Assembly (NCBI GenBank): GCA_024867545.1
Contig: JANFNE010000052.1
Span: 186,001 to 250,000, forward strand
Source: Phytopythium helicoides
Taxonomy: Eukaryota; Oomycota; Peronosporomycetes; Pythiales; Pythiaceae
Direction of reading: 5' to 3'
DNA: 64,000 nt
The translations under genes and the position numbers were made by a program. Shown here piece after piece: positions 29,878 to 40,970 of this stretch. Position 1 is the stretch's first letter. The number at the start of each line of letters is the position of its first letter. The notes under the pieces were generated by a model. It had not been told where the DNA came from. It did no database searches and saw only the letters and a list, made by a program, of their open reading frames with translations.

Positions 29878-32098
29878 GTCGACGACGCTTACATTATCGC
29901 AGCTACGCCACCGCCGCAATCTGCCCGACGAAGCTACAGCGGCTCCGCATATCCTGCTAGTGAGACACCCACAGACGCCATCTCGTGCCTGCAGGACGTT
30001 GTCCCAACGGGTCGGGCATGCGCACAATGCGGCAGCGTGATCTGCTGGCGGCTCTTGCTCGGCCGCAATACTCCTGTCGCCACTGACCGACACCTCTATT
30101 CATCCGTGCTCGGTGTGCGCTTGAGCAAATGTGAGCCTGTGCTCCCTTAGCATTGTCCTTCCTCCCTCCAGCACCGTAGCAGCACCTTTCTCTACCGATT
30201 TCGCGTTGCTCGTCGTCGATCTCATTAATGCCGTCCGTGGGCATGGTCGCGTCGGTCGGCTGTTGGTCGACTCGTCGCCGCCAAGCCACGGCAGCACTCG
30301 ACACCTCGTCGGTTCGCTGCGAAAAAAATGAGGTCGTTGAACGAGAAATCACTCAAGCCACGTTCGACTCGCCTCAGCAAAAAAATCTAGCGAACGATGC
30401 ATCCACCCGGGTTGTGAGCTGCATCGACTGCATGAGATGGCGGAACTTCTCACGGTCCACCGCCGCCCTGGATGGAGGTGACGTGGCAGGGGCCAACCCG
30501 CTTCAGCTAGAATGTTGCACGAATGTTCTCTGAAGGATGGTGGGAGCTGAACGTTGCGCGAAGGTTGTTGCTGAGCAGGGACGCCCCTGGCTCAAAAAAC
30601 AGCTGGCCAATCAAATTTAATCCTCATGTCGCAATAATAATTAAAATATGTTCACTAATCGAAAATGTTGTTGTTTTGGGATTGACTTGCCCACCATACG
30701 AATTCGATCAGCTCGACCACAAGCGTCCTGTCGTCCTGTGCTGAGCTTTCCTGGCTGATCTGTGTCGGGCGTGCGATGTGTGTGCGTTGTGTGCGCTCGC
30801 GTCTGGATTTTGGACGTGCTTGACTTGCAAACCATGTCATTGATGAACAAAAGGATAACGAAAAGGATACACAATGATCCCGATGTAAGCTCTTTTCCAT
30901 CCACAAACCGCTGGCAGAATTAAAAATCATGGCGGTGTTTCTGAGACGGACCACCCGCCAAGCCGCTTGGAGGCGCACGCCAGCTCACGCTCCTTCCGAT
31001 CTGCCGTGCATTTCGCGGAGTTCTTCAACTCGGGCTGTTGAGGTCTGCGGTCGCATTCGCGGGTACCTACCTCAGATACCGTGATACGAGAAGCAAACAC
31101 TGCCCTTTCCAAAGCTGCGATGTAGCGTGTACGTGAGCAGATGCGATTCTCATGAAGAATCCTGCGCGAGATCATTTGGTGCCGTTCGTCCAGCTTTTAT
31201 CTATCATAGGAATGGGAATGACACAGCTCGGTCCGAATCGTGCGTTTCCGGGCATAACGCGACGCCTTTACTACTGCTGCAAGCGTCGACTCGACACTGG
31301 TTCGCAAAGATGGAATGCAGCAGCAGAGGCAACCCGTTCCTGCAAGCAGCTCAATGGGGCAAGACAAGTGTCAAAACTAGCTAAAGATTAGCCTGAGGCA
31401 GTACGCAAACCGATTAAAATTTGCTGAATTACAGTTCGGATAGGGGAAGGGCAGCACGTAGACGTGCGACGTTCCCTACCCCGCCTTGCACTGTGCCGCG
31501 CCAGGAGATTCCTTCGCTGCGAGTGCTGCCCAGCGCACGACACGGTGCACATCAACAAGCAAGTCCGCGTGCCTCTCAAGCTCGAGACCGAGGCGATCGG
31601 GCGTAAAGCGGCTTCCAGGCTTGCGGTGGCTCGTCGATGCGAGCGATCGAGCGAGTGCAAGAATCTCCCGTTCCCCTAACCATCGAGAGGATGCGCATAG
31701 GCTCCCGCGCTCATTTTAGTCTTTTATTCGACGAGATTAATATGAGCGAGGGACCGAGGGAATAGGGTATTTGATTTGTCAGGTTCTTAAATTATAGAAT
31801 GGTGCTGCACTCAACGTTCTGCACACATGTCTTGGCGAGAATAATCAGTTCTAGCAGTTTTTTCAATCCTTTTTCTCCTAATGCGCCCTCGTCTCAATCG
31901 TCTGGCTGCTCTCACTCCACAACCCGTCAAGGGGCGGGCGTCGCGCCTACAACACTTGTGTTTTGTATGGAAACCATATTTAGTCGACCCTGCCGTCCGT
32001 CCTGAGACTCCCCCTCCGACCGACGGCTCCGCCCCCCTCACTCTCCAACCAGCGCCCAAGCCCCCAGAGCTCCTCCAGTCTTCTCCAAGACGCTCAAC
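29878..32098. other. Gene-poor region
   Basis: About 2.2 kb without a convincing gene. Short open frames on both strands (e.g. minus 29957-30352; plus 31464-31679) have biased composition and no domain. An AT-rich part lies around 30600-30680 and 31730-31800. The last 200 bases, with pyrimidine-rich TCACTCC strings (about 31913), are the likely promoter of the downstream gene. Confidence 0.4.
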
Positions 32099-32998
32099 AT
32101 GCTCGCGCAGGAAGTCGCCCCGCGCTTCGTGGAGGCGCCCAAGCAGCTCGAGACCATCTCCATCTCCATCGGGCTCGGCACCCAGGGCCGCTCGTCCTCG
32201 ATCGTGCTGCCGCGCGAGCACGACCTCGTGCGCCACCTGGAGCGCCTGCTGCCGGCCATCGCGGCGTCCTCGGCGCCCGCGCCGGCCCCCGTGGCGGCGC
32301 TCGACCGCCAGGAGGCCTCGCGCCACACGGCCGTGAACGCGCTGACGTCGATGGCGACGCAGGGCGCCGAGCAGCACTCGCCCATCGCCTCCATGTCGCA
32401 GTACATCCGCGCCAACTCGCGCTACGAGACCTCGTCGGCGCCCTTCCTTCAGCCGCAGACGGTCTACGTGCCGGCCGTGCAGACGGCCGTGAGCCCCGTG
32501 TTCCGCGCCGCCCCGCAGCCGCAGGCCTACATGTCGGCCCCCGAGCCGCGCCTCACGACCACGCGCCGCCGCCGCGGTGCCTCGGGCAACGGCAAGAAGT
32601 GCCAGATCGCCGGCTGCGACAAGATCTCGGTCAGCCGCGGGCTCTGCCGCGGCCACGGTGGCGGCCGCCGCTGCCAGCACCCCAATTGCACCAAGGGTGC
32701 GCAGAGCCGCAGCGACTTTTGCTGGGCCCACGGCGGCGGCCAGCGCTGCGAGGTCAAGGGCTGCATGCGCAGCCGCAAGTCGAAGCGCTTCTGCGTCGCC
32801 CACCTGAGCTGGGAGAACGCGCCGCTGGCGCCCACGGCCCCCGTCACGGTCTCGGCCCCCATGCAGCCGCTCACGCCTCCAGCGCGCCCGCAGGACCTCG
32901 CGCCCATCACGCAGGAGAACCACCCGCTCTACGGCTCGCGCACGCTGCCGAGCCTGCGCCAGGCTCTGCGTCAGGCGTCGTCGCCCGTGCGCCAGTGA
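32099..32998 (+). CDS. WRKY19-like Cys/His zinc-repeat protein
   Basis: 299 residues, intronless. The core (about 165-235) has three tandem Cys/His modules: KCQIAGCDKISVSRGLCRGH, GGGRRCQHPNCTKGAQSRS with FCWAHGGGQRC, and EVKGCMRSRKSKRFCVAH. This CxxxxC...C..HGGGxRC pattern is that of the oomycete family usually annotated WRKY19-like zinc finger, thought to be nuclear regulators. The N-terminal half is Ala/Pro/Ser-rich, followed by a basic TTRRRRGASGNGKK nuclear-localisation-like stretch; the C-terminus is Pro-rich. There is no WRKY domain, so the common name is misleading. Target unknown. Confidence 0.82.
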   Translation: MLAQEVAPRFVEAPKQLETISISIGLGTQGRSSSIVLPREHDLVRHLERLLPAIAASSAPAPAPVAALDRQEASRHTAVNALTSMATQGAEQHSPIASMSQYIRANSRYETSSAPFLQPQTVYVPAVQTAVSPVFRAAPQPQAYMSAPEPRLTTTRRRRGASGNGKKCQIAGCDKISVSRGLCRGHGGGRRCQHPNCTKGAQSRSDFCWAHGGGQRCEVKGCMRSRKSKRFCVAHLSWENAPLAPTAPVTVSAPMQPLTPPARPQDLAPITQENHPLYGSRTLPSLRQALRQASSPVRQ

Positions 32999-34184
32999 GC
33001 CTCCTACTAGTGATAGATGCGTGCCGACCTATTATCCTAATCTATGAAGATCCGCTTTCATTCCTTTCAAAGTCTCAAAAGTCTGTTTTCCATGTCGAAT
33101 CCGTCATGAGGGCGTCGAAAAAGAGAAGAAAGCTACCCGAAACGAGAGGAAAGCGCCCAACCCAGGCGATCGGGAAGGAAGCACAGGACACACCAACCAC
33201 GTGGCTGCGCCCAAGTCCGTCACAGTCATCGGCCTTGTACCTACGAGATTGCGTTTCAAATTAATATCAGCGTGAATGAAGTGATCGTGTGCGACACGGA
33301 CTGGTTGCATCGCGAGCGCGGCTGCTTCGTCTTCAGTCATGGCTCGAGGCGATCATCCCTCCACGGTAAAGCCACGCACTAGAACACGTTGCCGTCGCGT
33401 GACTAAAAAGCTGCTGCTTGGCGCGTTTCCGCCAGTCGGTTGATTGGTTGGTTGATTCCTCGACCGAACGCTCAAAGCCGGCGCACCGGACCCGCGGCAT
33501 TGCCGCCTGAAGCAATTCATCCACGCGAAATGTAGCTGACGTACTGGGTGCGTCTCCTCTTCCATGAGAGAAAAAGAAAACAGAGAATTGGTTGGCTTTG
33601 CAGTGCTCTGTCTGATTGAGACAGGCAGGGCAGAATCGAGGTGTTGAGACGAGTGTGATGCGGTGCCGAAGTCAGCACTGCTTCCCGACCGACCGACTGC
33701 AAGAAAGCTGAGCACGTCTTTCCAACTGATTTCATCTTACATCGTGAAAACGGAATTCGACGACTTTCGCGCGAGGATTCCAAAAGCACAAGTCCCGAGC
33801 AAGCGATAGGATGGAGATTGATTGATCTCCTCGAGATGCACGAGGAGAAGAACGCGCCGTGCTTTGATGGTGTAAAGTCCTGCGCGTTGCCAACGCTTGC
33901 TCATCCACCCACCGCGGCTCTTTTGGTCACGGCGTTCACTTGATGAGACTCATGCACCTCAAACACTCATCACTGTCGACTAATCGAAAACGCATCTCTG
34001 AAACTACCGAAATTCTCCCTTTTCGACGACCACGGTACTGCGCTCTTTTGACGAGCACTTCAACATGGTTGACACGCACGCCGAGCTTTCTTTATGACAG
34101 GCGTTACGACGCTAAATGCGGACGACATAGTCGTCGTATTGATGCTCGTTCCGCCGTGTTCTGCTTCGGTTCTGCTCGATTGCG
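32999..34184. other. Intergenic spacer
   Basis: About 1.2 kb between the zinc-repeat gene and the CEP164-like gene. No tRNA, gene or strong repeat seen; a minus-strand frame at 33353-33715 is open but featureless. Confidence 0.35.
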
Positions 34185-37100
34185 ATGGACACGAGCAGTG
34201 GCGAGTTCCAGGCGGCTCTGCGAGACCATGCCAAGAGCCTCGGCGTGGATCCGGACGGCGAGAGCTACCTGCTGGAGCTGGTTCAGGAGGCGTTGCTAGC
34301 AGAGCTACCGACTGGTTGGGAGCAGGGAGAGACCGAGGACGGCACGCTCTACTACTTCAACACCAACACCGAGGAGAGCATTTGGGAGCACCCGCTTGAC
34401 GCGCACTACCGGGAGCTCATACAGACCAAAAAACAAGAGCACACAGCTGCAGCACCAGCAGCAAGCAAGCCAGAACCTGCTGTGTCTGCAGCGAAGGCAG
34501 AGCCAGTACAAGAGACGACAGCGGTGAGCAGTGTCGAGGTCTATAGCTTTGATGAGTGTAGTGACGATGAGCTGGATGCGCGCGCCAAGAGTCGGCAGAC
34601 TACCACCACCACCACGGCAAAAACTTCCACTTCGGCTTCAAGTACTCAGGATCGCAGCTCGCGACTCAATGCACTGTTTGGAGCAGAGTCTACCACAACC
34701 TCTTTGAATCGCGGAAACTCTACGGCCGCTAGTAGTAATCTAGCGAGCTCTTTTGGAAGTGCAAGCCAAAATGCTAGCACATCATTACTAGGCTCCAAGG
34801 GTACGGGTGCTTCAACGGCCTCAGGATCAACAACAGGTGGATTTGGGCGTGATCGGTCTTGGCTTCTAGATGGAAGCGACGACGAAGGAGACGTGTTCGG
34901 AAAAAAGCCTGTGAGCAGCCTTCTCGGCTCGAAGGATATGCGACCAGCTACGGCTTCATCTCTGGCTAGCGGAACGCCTCTCACAACAACAAACACCAAT
35001 AGCCCCTACTCGTTTCTTTCCCGAGGAGATACAAGACCAGGGACATCCTCTTCGACTACCCTGCCAACTTCCAACCCTTCGGCGCTCGACATGATGCTCA
35101 ACGCCTCGGGTGCGAGCTCTCAGAAGTCTCCTATCCTTGGCGCAGCCTCGGCATCTGTGGCAAGCTCCTCTCCACCTCGTCGTGCAATTGGAACGACAGT
35201 GAAAACCCAGCTATTCTCTTCCGATTCCCAATCTAGCTCTGGTGGCGCTCCACTCGCCGCTGCTGGGATGAGTTCGCTTTTGGGCACATCCGATGCTTCT
35301 ATCACCAGCTCCTTCGCATCCGGCCGTGTCGAGCAGCTGGAAAAGCAAGTGGCGACCCTTACAACAGAGAATGAGTCACTAAAAAAATCCCTAGAACGTG
35401 CCCAACAAGATGCGAAAGAGGTCAACTATCTCAAAATGAAAGCTAACGAAGCAAAGAGCAAGCTGGCGGACAAGGACTCGGAGCTAGCCGAACTCCGAGC
35501 GACTCTCAAGAAGGAGAAGGATGCTCTTGCTGATGCGCAGCGCAAATTTGACCAGCAAAAGAACCTGCAACACCAGACGAGTAACAGCGAAGTCGCAAGT
35601 GGTAAAGAGCGAGAAACTCGACTGGAGATGGAAAAGGATTCGCTGAATGAAACGGTTCGAAAGCTGCAGCATGACCTTGAAGAGGCAAAGAAACAGGTAA
35701 ACGACACCAACAAACAGCTTCGGGAGGTTGAAAAACAGCTCACAGAGACAAACAAGCTGCTCGAAGACTCGAAAGCGCAACTCGATGAATCGAGGAAGTT
35801 GCTTGCAGGAGCAAATGCAGACTCTAAAAAGGGTATAGAGGACATCCGTGAAGCGAGAGAGGCCGAAACGAATGCAAAGCACGCATTATCCATCGCAAAT
35901 GAAGCAGTTACGCAGGCTCAAGTGTCGTTGAAGTCAAAAGAGCAAGCGTGGAAAGCGCAAGAAGACGCCCTCAACCAGAAAATTAAAAAATATACCCAGG
36001 AGCTTGATTCGCTACGAGACAAGCTCGAATCAGCGGGCAAAAGTCATCAACAAGAGCTTGAGGATGCACGAGATGCAAGCTTGAAGGCCCAGCTGCGCGT
36101 CAAGGAGCTTGAGCGGCAGGTTGAGAGCGAGCGAAGCAAAGGCGAAGAAGCCTCGGCAGCAGCCATACGTGACTTGAAACGCGACTTGGAGTCCAAATCT
36201 CGCTTACTTGCAGATGCTGAAGAACGGATGAAGTCGTTTGAGAAGCAAGCCCAAACCGCGCAGGTAGAGCTGATTGAGCTGCGAGACAAATTGGAAGCAA
36301 GTCAGCAGCAGCGAAGTGCTCTCGAGCTTCAGCACCGGCGAGAAAAGCAGCAACGCGAGGAATTTCAGGCTAAAGTAGCGCAGATGGAGTCGCAGCAGCT
36401 ACTCGAGAAGAGGGAGCGCGAGGAAAGGCTTCAACGTGAAAAAGAGCTCACACACGAATCCACCTCCAAGCTAGAGGCTCAGGTGCGGGAGCTCAGCGCA
36501 CAAGTTGTACAGTTAAAATCACGAGAGCTTGCACCGTTGACGGCGCAGCGAGAGGCTCTTGAGCGCGAACGGGACGGATTAAATGAACGAGTTGCGTCAC
36601 TCGATCGCGCGCTGCGAGCATCGCAGCTCGAATCCACTACTCGCGAGAATGCTGTTAGCCAGCTGCAGCGCGAGCTCGAACTGCTCCAGCGCCGCTCACA
36701 ACAAACACGAGGGCAGCTGGAAACGCTGGTGTCGCAAAAAGAGGCAGGTGAGCAGCAGATTGCAGCGCTTGAAGCTGAACTCGCCACAGCACGACATGAC
36801 AAGCGCTCGGAGAGCGACAAACTGGCCTTCAAGCTGCGAGAGCTCGAGTCACAACTTGCGCATCGTGACTACGAGGTCGCTCGAATCGAGGAAAAGTTCG
36901 CAGCTGCCGAGGCATGGAGAGCAAAAGAGGCAAGACGTGTTCAAGATCGCGACGCCGAGCTCGTGGATGTACGAGAACAGCTTGCGCAGCTCAAGGCCCA
37001 CAATGTCGAGGCTGAAAACAGCGCAGTGATTGCCGAGCTCCGCCGTATCAAGTCCGACCTTGAGCACGAACTCGAGTCAACGCGAGGTGAACTCGAGAGA

Positions 37101-38036
37101 GCACGTGCGGAGGTCGCCAGGCAGCTCCCGGAGCTTGCAAGGGCATGTGTGGCACGCACAAGCGACGAATGGAGCAAGAAGCTTCGTGAAAGCGTGGTAA
37201 AAGTCAAACAACAATGGCGTCTTGAGGCGACGAGCGAGCGAAATACTCTGATTGCGAGAGCTCAACGCGCTGAAGAGGCTCAAGATGCAGCCGAGAGAAA
37301 GCTCAAAGATGTCGTGGCCGAGAGCGAATTCTTGCGCAAGGAGGTGCGGCGCATCGAGGACGGCAACAAGGAGCTCCTCGACCAGCTCCACACCATCCGA
37401 GTATACATGACGTCGTATCCGCGGGGATCTCAACATGTAGGTGGTTGCACAGGCCATACCGGAGTAAACTCCATTGGAACGAGTGCTCCATCCAATCAAC
37501 CGCAGCCACCGCTGCAATCACATGCAGTTCCACCTCCCCCACCACCTCCCCCAGCTCAAATCCCAGTCAGCTCACCACCACCAAGTCTTTGGGGGGAAGC
37601 CGCTGCGGTTGGACACCTAAACGCACAACTTGGTATCTTGCACGCCCAGTTTCAGCAACTTCTTGACTCCAACGATCGGTGGCGGCGGCCGACGGTGGTC
37701 ACGAGCTATTCGCCTTCGTTTGGCTTCAGTCCAGCATCCGTATCGCCATACTCGCCGAGCGATCGGTTTGAAATTCCGTCGTCTCCCCGGCACTCCACGA
37801 CCGAAACAAAGGCGGAGATGACACCCACATCAGAAGATGTCGAGGATACAGTGAAAGCATTGTGCCCAATACGTCGACAGCAGCAGGAACGTGAAAAAGA
37901 GGAGTTGCTAGCTTCGCTGGAAGCGCTAGGGTCGCCGCCGCCCTTGAATGCAATGGATTGTGCGGCAGCACTGCCAGACGCCAGCACGGCTTGGTACCAG
38001 CCAGACTACTGGCGAAGGAAATACAACACGTACTGA
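34185..38036 (+). CDS. CEP164: CEP164-like WW-domain coiled-coil protein (transition fibre)
   Basis: 1283 residues, intronless. The N-terminus matches the CEP164 layout: a short helical block (SLGVDPDGESYLLELVQEALLAEL) directly before a WW domain (LPTGWEQGETEDGTLYYFN to ESIWEHPLDAHYREL), in which both Trp are present. A Ser/Thr-rich linker (about 110-380) is followed by about 700 residues of almost continuous coiled coil (Glu/Lys/Gln/Leu heptads), then a polyproline run (PPPPPPPPAQIP) and a low-complexity tail. In animals CEP164 sits on distal appendages of the mother centriole and recruits TTBK2 to start cilium building; here the expected site is the transition fibres of the zoospore basal body. 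Identity rests on the N-terminal pair of features; other WW/coiled-coil proteins are possible but fit less well. Confidence 0.82.
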   Translation: MDTSSGEFQAALRDHAKSLGVDPDGESYLLELVQEALLAELPTGWEQGETEDGTLYYFNTNTEESIWEHPLDAHYRELIQTKKQEHTAAAPAASKPEPAVSAAKAEPVQETTAVSSVEVYSFDECSDDELDARAKSRQTTTTTTAKTSTSASSTQDRSSRLNALFGAESTTTSLNRGNSTAASSNLASSFGSASQNASTSLLGSKGTGASTASGSTTGGFGRDRSWLLDGSDDEGDVFGKKPVSSLLGSKDMRPATASSLASGTPLTTTNTNSPYSFLSRGDTRPGTSSSTTLPTSNPSALDMMLNASGASSQKSPILGAASASVASSSPPRRAIGTTVKTQLFSSDSQSSSGGAPLAAAGMSSLLGTSDASITSSFASGRVEQLEKQVATLTTENESLKKSLERAQQDAKEVNYLKMKANEAKSKLADKDSELAELRATLKKEKDALADAQRKFDQQKNLQHQTSNSEVASGKERETRLEMEKDSLNETVRKLQHDLEEAKKQVNDTNKQLREVEKQLTETNKLLEDSKAQLDESRKLLAGANADSKKGIEDIREAREAETNAKHALSIANEAVTQAQVSLKSKEQAWKAQEDALNQKIKKYTQELDSLRDKLESAGKSHQQELEDARDASLKAQLRVKELERQVESERSKGEEASAAAIRDLKRDLESKSRLLADAEERMKSFEKQAQTAQVELIELRDKLEASQQQRSALELQHRREKQQREEFQAKVAQMESQQLLEKREREERLQREKELTHESTSKLEAQVRELSAQVVQLKSRELAPLTAQREALERERDGLNERVASLDRALRASQLESTTRENAVSQLQRELELLQRRSQQTRGQLETLVSQKEAGEQQIAALEAELATARHDKRSESDKLAFKLRELESQLAHRDYEVARIEEKFAAAEAWRAKEARRVQDRDAELVDVREQLAQLKAHNVEAENSAVIAELRRIKSDLEHELESTRGELERARAEVARQLPELARACVARTSDEWSKKLRESVVKVKQQWRLEATSERNTLIARAQRAEEAQDAAERKLKDVVAESEFLRKEVRRIEDGNKELLDQLHTIRVYMTSYPRGSQHVGGCTGHTGVNSIGTSAPSNQPQPPLQSHAVPPPPPPPPAQIPVSSPPPSLWGEAAAVGHLNAQLGILHAQFQQLLDSNDRWRRPTVVTSYSPSFGFSPASVSPYSPSDRFEIPSSPRHSTTETKAEMTPTSEDVEDTVKALCPIRRQQQEREKEELLASLEALGSPPPLNAMDCAAALPDASTAWYQPDYWRRKYNTY

Positions 38037-38172
38037 ACAATCGAACAAGCCTGCTGTCAGTCACCTCCACCACAAACATGCTCGAACGCACCCCGTCATG
38101 CAGTAAAACCACCCTGTTATTGCTTCTTTCTCGTTATTTGGGCGCTACCGGCACTCCTTTCGGACCGGATGC

Positions 38173-40116
38173 TTAATACACGCGCGCGAACGGCGGAACG
38201 TGCTTGCACTCGTTCTCGTCGAGGGTCTGGTCGTGCACAGCACGGTAGCGGATCGTCGTCTTGCCCGTCTCCTCGTCGTGGTACGCGAGCGTGTGCTTCA
38301 TCCACTCCTCGTCGTTACGCTCGGTGAAGTCCTCGCGGGCGTGAGCGCCACGCGACTCCTTACGGGCCTCGGCGGCGTGCATGGTGCTGCTGGCACACGC
38401 CAGCAGGTTGCGCAGCTCGGCCGTCTCGATCAGGTCCGTGTTCCAGATGAGCGAGCGGTCCGTCACCTTGATGTCCTTGAACTTGGGCACGACCTCGTCG
38501 ATCTTCTTGACACCCTCCGCCAGCGACTCCTGCGTGCGGTACACGGCAGCGTCGTTCTGCATGGTCTTCTGCATCTCGAGGCGCAGGTCGGCCGTCGACA
38601 CACCACCGTCGGCGTAACGCAGGTGGTCGAGGTCGGCGATGGCCTTCAGACCACCGTCCTTGGGCATCGGGCGCTTGGCCTCACCCGGCTTGGTGATCTC
38701 AGCGATGCGCAGAGCGCACGCGCGGCCGAAGACGACCAGGTCGAGCAGCGAGTTGGCACCGAGGCGGTTGGCACCGTGCACCGACGCACAGGCAGCCTCA
38801 CCAGCAGCGAACAGACCCTTGACAACCTTGTCCGGGTACATCTTGCCAGCAGGCGGGATGTCGCCGCTGTAGTCGGGCACGACGACCTCGCCCATGTGGT
38901 TGGTCGGGATACCACCCATGTTGTAGTGCACGGTCGGGAGCACCGGGATGGGCTCCTTGGTCACGTCGACGCCGGCGAAAATGGCCGCCGTCTCCGAGAT
39001 ACCGGGCAGACGCTCCGCCAGCAGCTCGGCCGGCAGGTGGTCCAGGTGCAGGAAGATGTGGTCGGCGTTCTTGCCAACACCACGGCCCTCGCGGATCTCC
39101 ATGGTCATGGCGCGCGAGACGACGTCGCGCGACGCAAGGTCCTTGGCCGTCGGCGCGTAGCGCTCCATGAAGCGCTCGCCCTCCGAGTTGCGGAGGATAC
39201 CTCCCTCACCACGGCAGCCCTCCGTGATGAGGCAGCCGGCGCCGTAGATGCCCGTGGGGTGGAACTGCACGAACTCGGGGTCCTGCAGCGGGATGCCCGC
39301 GCGGATGGCCATGCCCGTGCCGTCGCCGGTGCACGTGTGCGCCGAGGTGCACGAGAAGTAGGCGCGTCCGTATCCGCCCGTGGCCAGCACCGTGTTGTTG
39401 GTGTGGAAGCGGTGGAACGTGCCGTCCTCCATGTTGAAGGCCATGACGCCGACGCAGTCTCCGGCGTCGTTCATGATGAGGTCGAGCGCGAAAAACTCGA
39501 TGAAGTAGGACGTGTCAAACGCGAGCGAGCGTCCGTAGAGCGTGTGGAGCATGGCGTGGCCCGTGCGGTCAGCGGCGCAGGCGCATCGGTGGGCCTGTCC
39601 TCCCTTGCCGAACTCGAGCGACTGTCCGCCGAAGGCGCGCTGGTAGATCTTTCCGTCCTCGGTACGCGAGAACGGCAGTCCGAAGGACTCGAGCTCGCGC
39701 ACGGCCTGCGGGGCCTCTCTGCACATGTAGTGGATGGCGTCCTGGTCTCCGAGCCAGTCGCTGCCCTTGACCGTGTCGTACATGTGCCAGCGCCAGTCGT
39801 CCTTCTCCATGTTGCCGAGCGCGGCGTTGATGCCGCCCTGCGCCGCGACCGTGTGCGAGCGCGTGGGGAAGAGCTTCGAGATGCACGCCGTCTTGAGCCC
39901 GGCCTCGGCGCAGCCCATGGCGGCGCGCAGGCCGGCGCCGCCCGCGCCGACCACCACGGCGTCGAACTCGTGGTCGATCACCGTGTACTTGGACGTCAGC
40001 GCCGCCGTCTCCTTGCCGCTGAGCCCCTGCGAGCTCACGACCGCGAAGCCGCGCGCCTGCGCCTGCGCGCGCGTCTGGAGCCGCAGCGAGCGCTTCAGCT
40101 GCGCCGCGCGGAGCAT
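38173..40116 (-). CDS. SDHA: Succinate dehydrogenase flavoprotein subunit, mitochondrial
   Basis: 647 residues, intronless, full length for the family. Subunit A of complex II, oxidising succinate to fumarate in the TCA cycle with covalent FAD. The first about 35 residues ([29 protein letters not shown]) form a mitochondrial presequence rich in Arg and Ala. FAD-binding [16 protein letters not shown]-attachment His in [16 protein letters not shown]; substrate-loop [37 protein letters not shown]-terminal end [10 protein letters not shown]. All are as in other eukaryotic SDHA. Divergent from the TAF8 gene across an 850-base shared upstream region. Confidence 0.98.
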   Translation of the reverse strand: MLRAAQLKRSLRLQTRAQAQARGFAVVSSQGLSGKETAALTSKYTVIDHEFDAVVVGAGGAGLRAAMGCAEAGLKTACISKLFPTRSHTVAAQGGINAALGNMEKDDWRWHMYDTVKGSDWLGDQDAIHYMCREAPQAVRELESFGLPFSRTEDGKIYQRAFGGQSLEFGKGGQAHRCACAADRTGHAMLHTLYGRSLAFDTSYFIEFFALDLIMNDAGDCVGVMAFNMEDGTFHRFHTNNTVLATGGYGRAYFSCTSAHTCTGDGTGMAIRAGIPLQDPEFVQFHPTGIYGAGCLITEGCRGEGGILRNSEGERFMERYAPTAKDLASRDVVSRAMTMEIREGRGVGKNADHIFLHLDHLPAELLAERLPGISETAAIFAGVDVTKEPIPVLPTVHYNMGGIPTNHMGEVVVPDYSGDIPPAGKMYPDKVVKGLFAAGEAACASVHGANRLGANSLLDLVVFGRACALRIAEITKPGEAKRPMPKDGGLKAIADLDHLRYADGGVSTADLRLEMQKTMQNDAAVYRTQESLAEGVKKIDEVVPKFKDIKVTDRSLIWNTDLIETAELRNLLACASSTMHAAEARKESRGAHAREDFTERNDEEWMKHTLAYHDEETGKTTIRYRAVHDQTLDENECKHVPPFARVY

Positions 40117-40970
40117 CTCGAGGCCGTTGGGGGGAGCGCGAGCGCGTGGAGAGGGCGGGAGGGACCGCCGGAACGAGAGGGGGAGGCCGGTGGCGCGGCC
40201 CGAAGGTTTGGGAACTAAGCGCCTGGCGGCGACTTGCGGCTCGCGCTCCGCCCTACGCTGGTGTAGGATGGTAAAACCTCGCGGAAAGGTGAGGTTATTT
40301 GAGGGAGCAGCACTGTGGCGCGCGGGTGAAGTTGATGGGTACGGCGGGAAGTGATAGCGGGAGTATGGACGCGGTTCTGGCGGTCCAGGCGAGAGGGAAC
40401 TTGAGCGGGAGGATGCGGCGGTGGGATTCAGATGGGGTGGTGGACGCTAGGGAAGGCGGTTGAACCTCCGAGGCGGAGGTTTAGTGTGGTTTGGGATTAT
40501 TTAGGTGGTGTTGGACCCGAATGATGTGTTTTGGACGCGAAATGAGGGAAGTTTGATGGATAAAGCTCGCGACGCGTGTGACGGCTCGTCGTCACTCGCG
40601 ACCAATGGCCCTCACCACATTGCGCATTGTGCGCTTGGCCGCTCCTCCATGCGGGAGACCTTCGTCGTCCCTTACAACCTCCACCTGCAGTCTACTAGAC
40701 GCGTGGACACCCACGGAAAGCGCCACATCCTGCATCCCCCATTGGCCTTTGGCCGTCGCGCGCCTACATACTGCCTTCGATCGAATTCCGCAGATCCACC
40801 GCAGGCGATTGTCGACGAATTCGGCGGCTCCCCTACGGCATCCGTCATTAAATATACTTCATCATGTGTCCCACACAAGTAACCTCCCCCCTCTACAACG
40901 GCAACTAGCATCTTCCTCTACAAGAGCCACCAACCCCCCATCGACTCCACCACTAAGCAAGCCGAGAGAG
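40117..40970. other. Shared upstream region of SDHA and TAF8
   Basis: About 850 bases between divergent housekeeping genes. Purine-rich minus-strand-like tracts near 40300-40500 and pyrimidine-rich plus-strand tracts near 40900. No separate gene recognised. Confidence 0.4.

Noticed and set aside
38200..40218. 672-codon open frame antisense to SDHA
   Set aside because: It is the mirror of a high-GC3 coding sequence; composition is Arg/Val/His-rich with no domain, whereas the minus strand is unmistakable SDHA.
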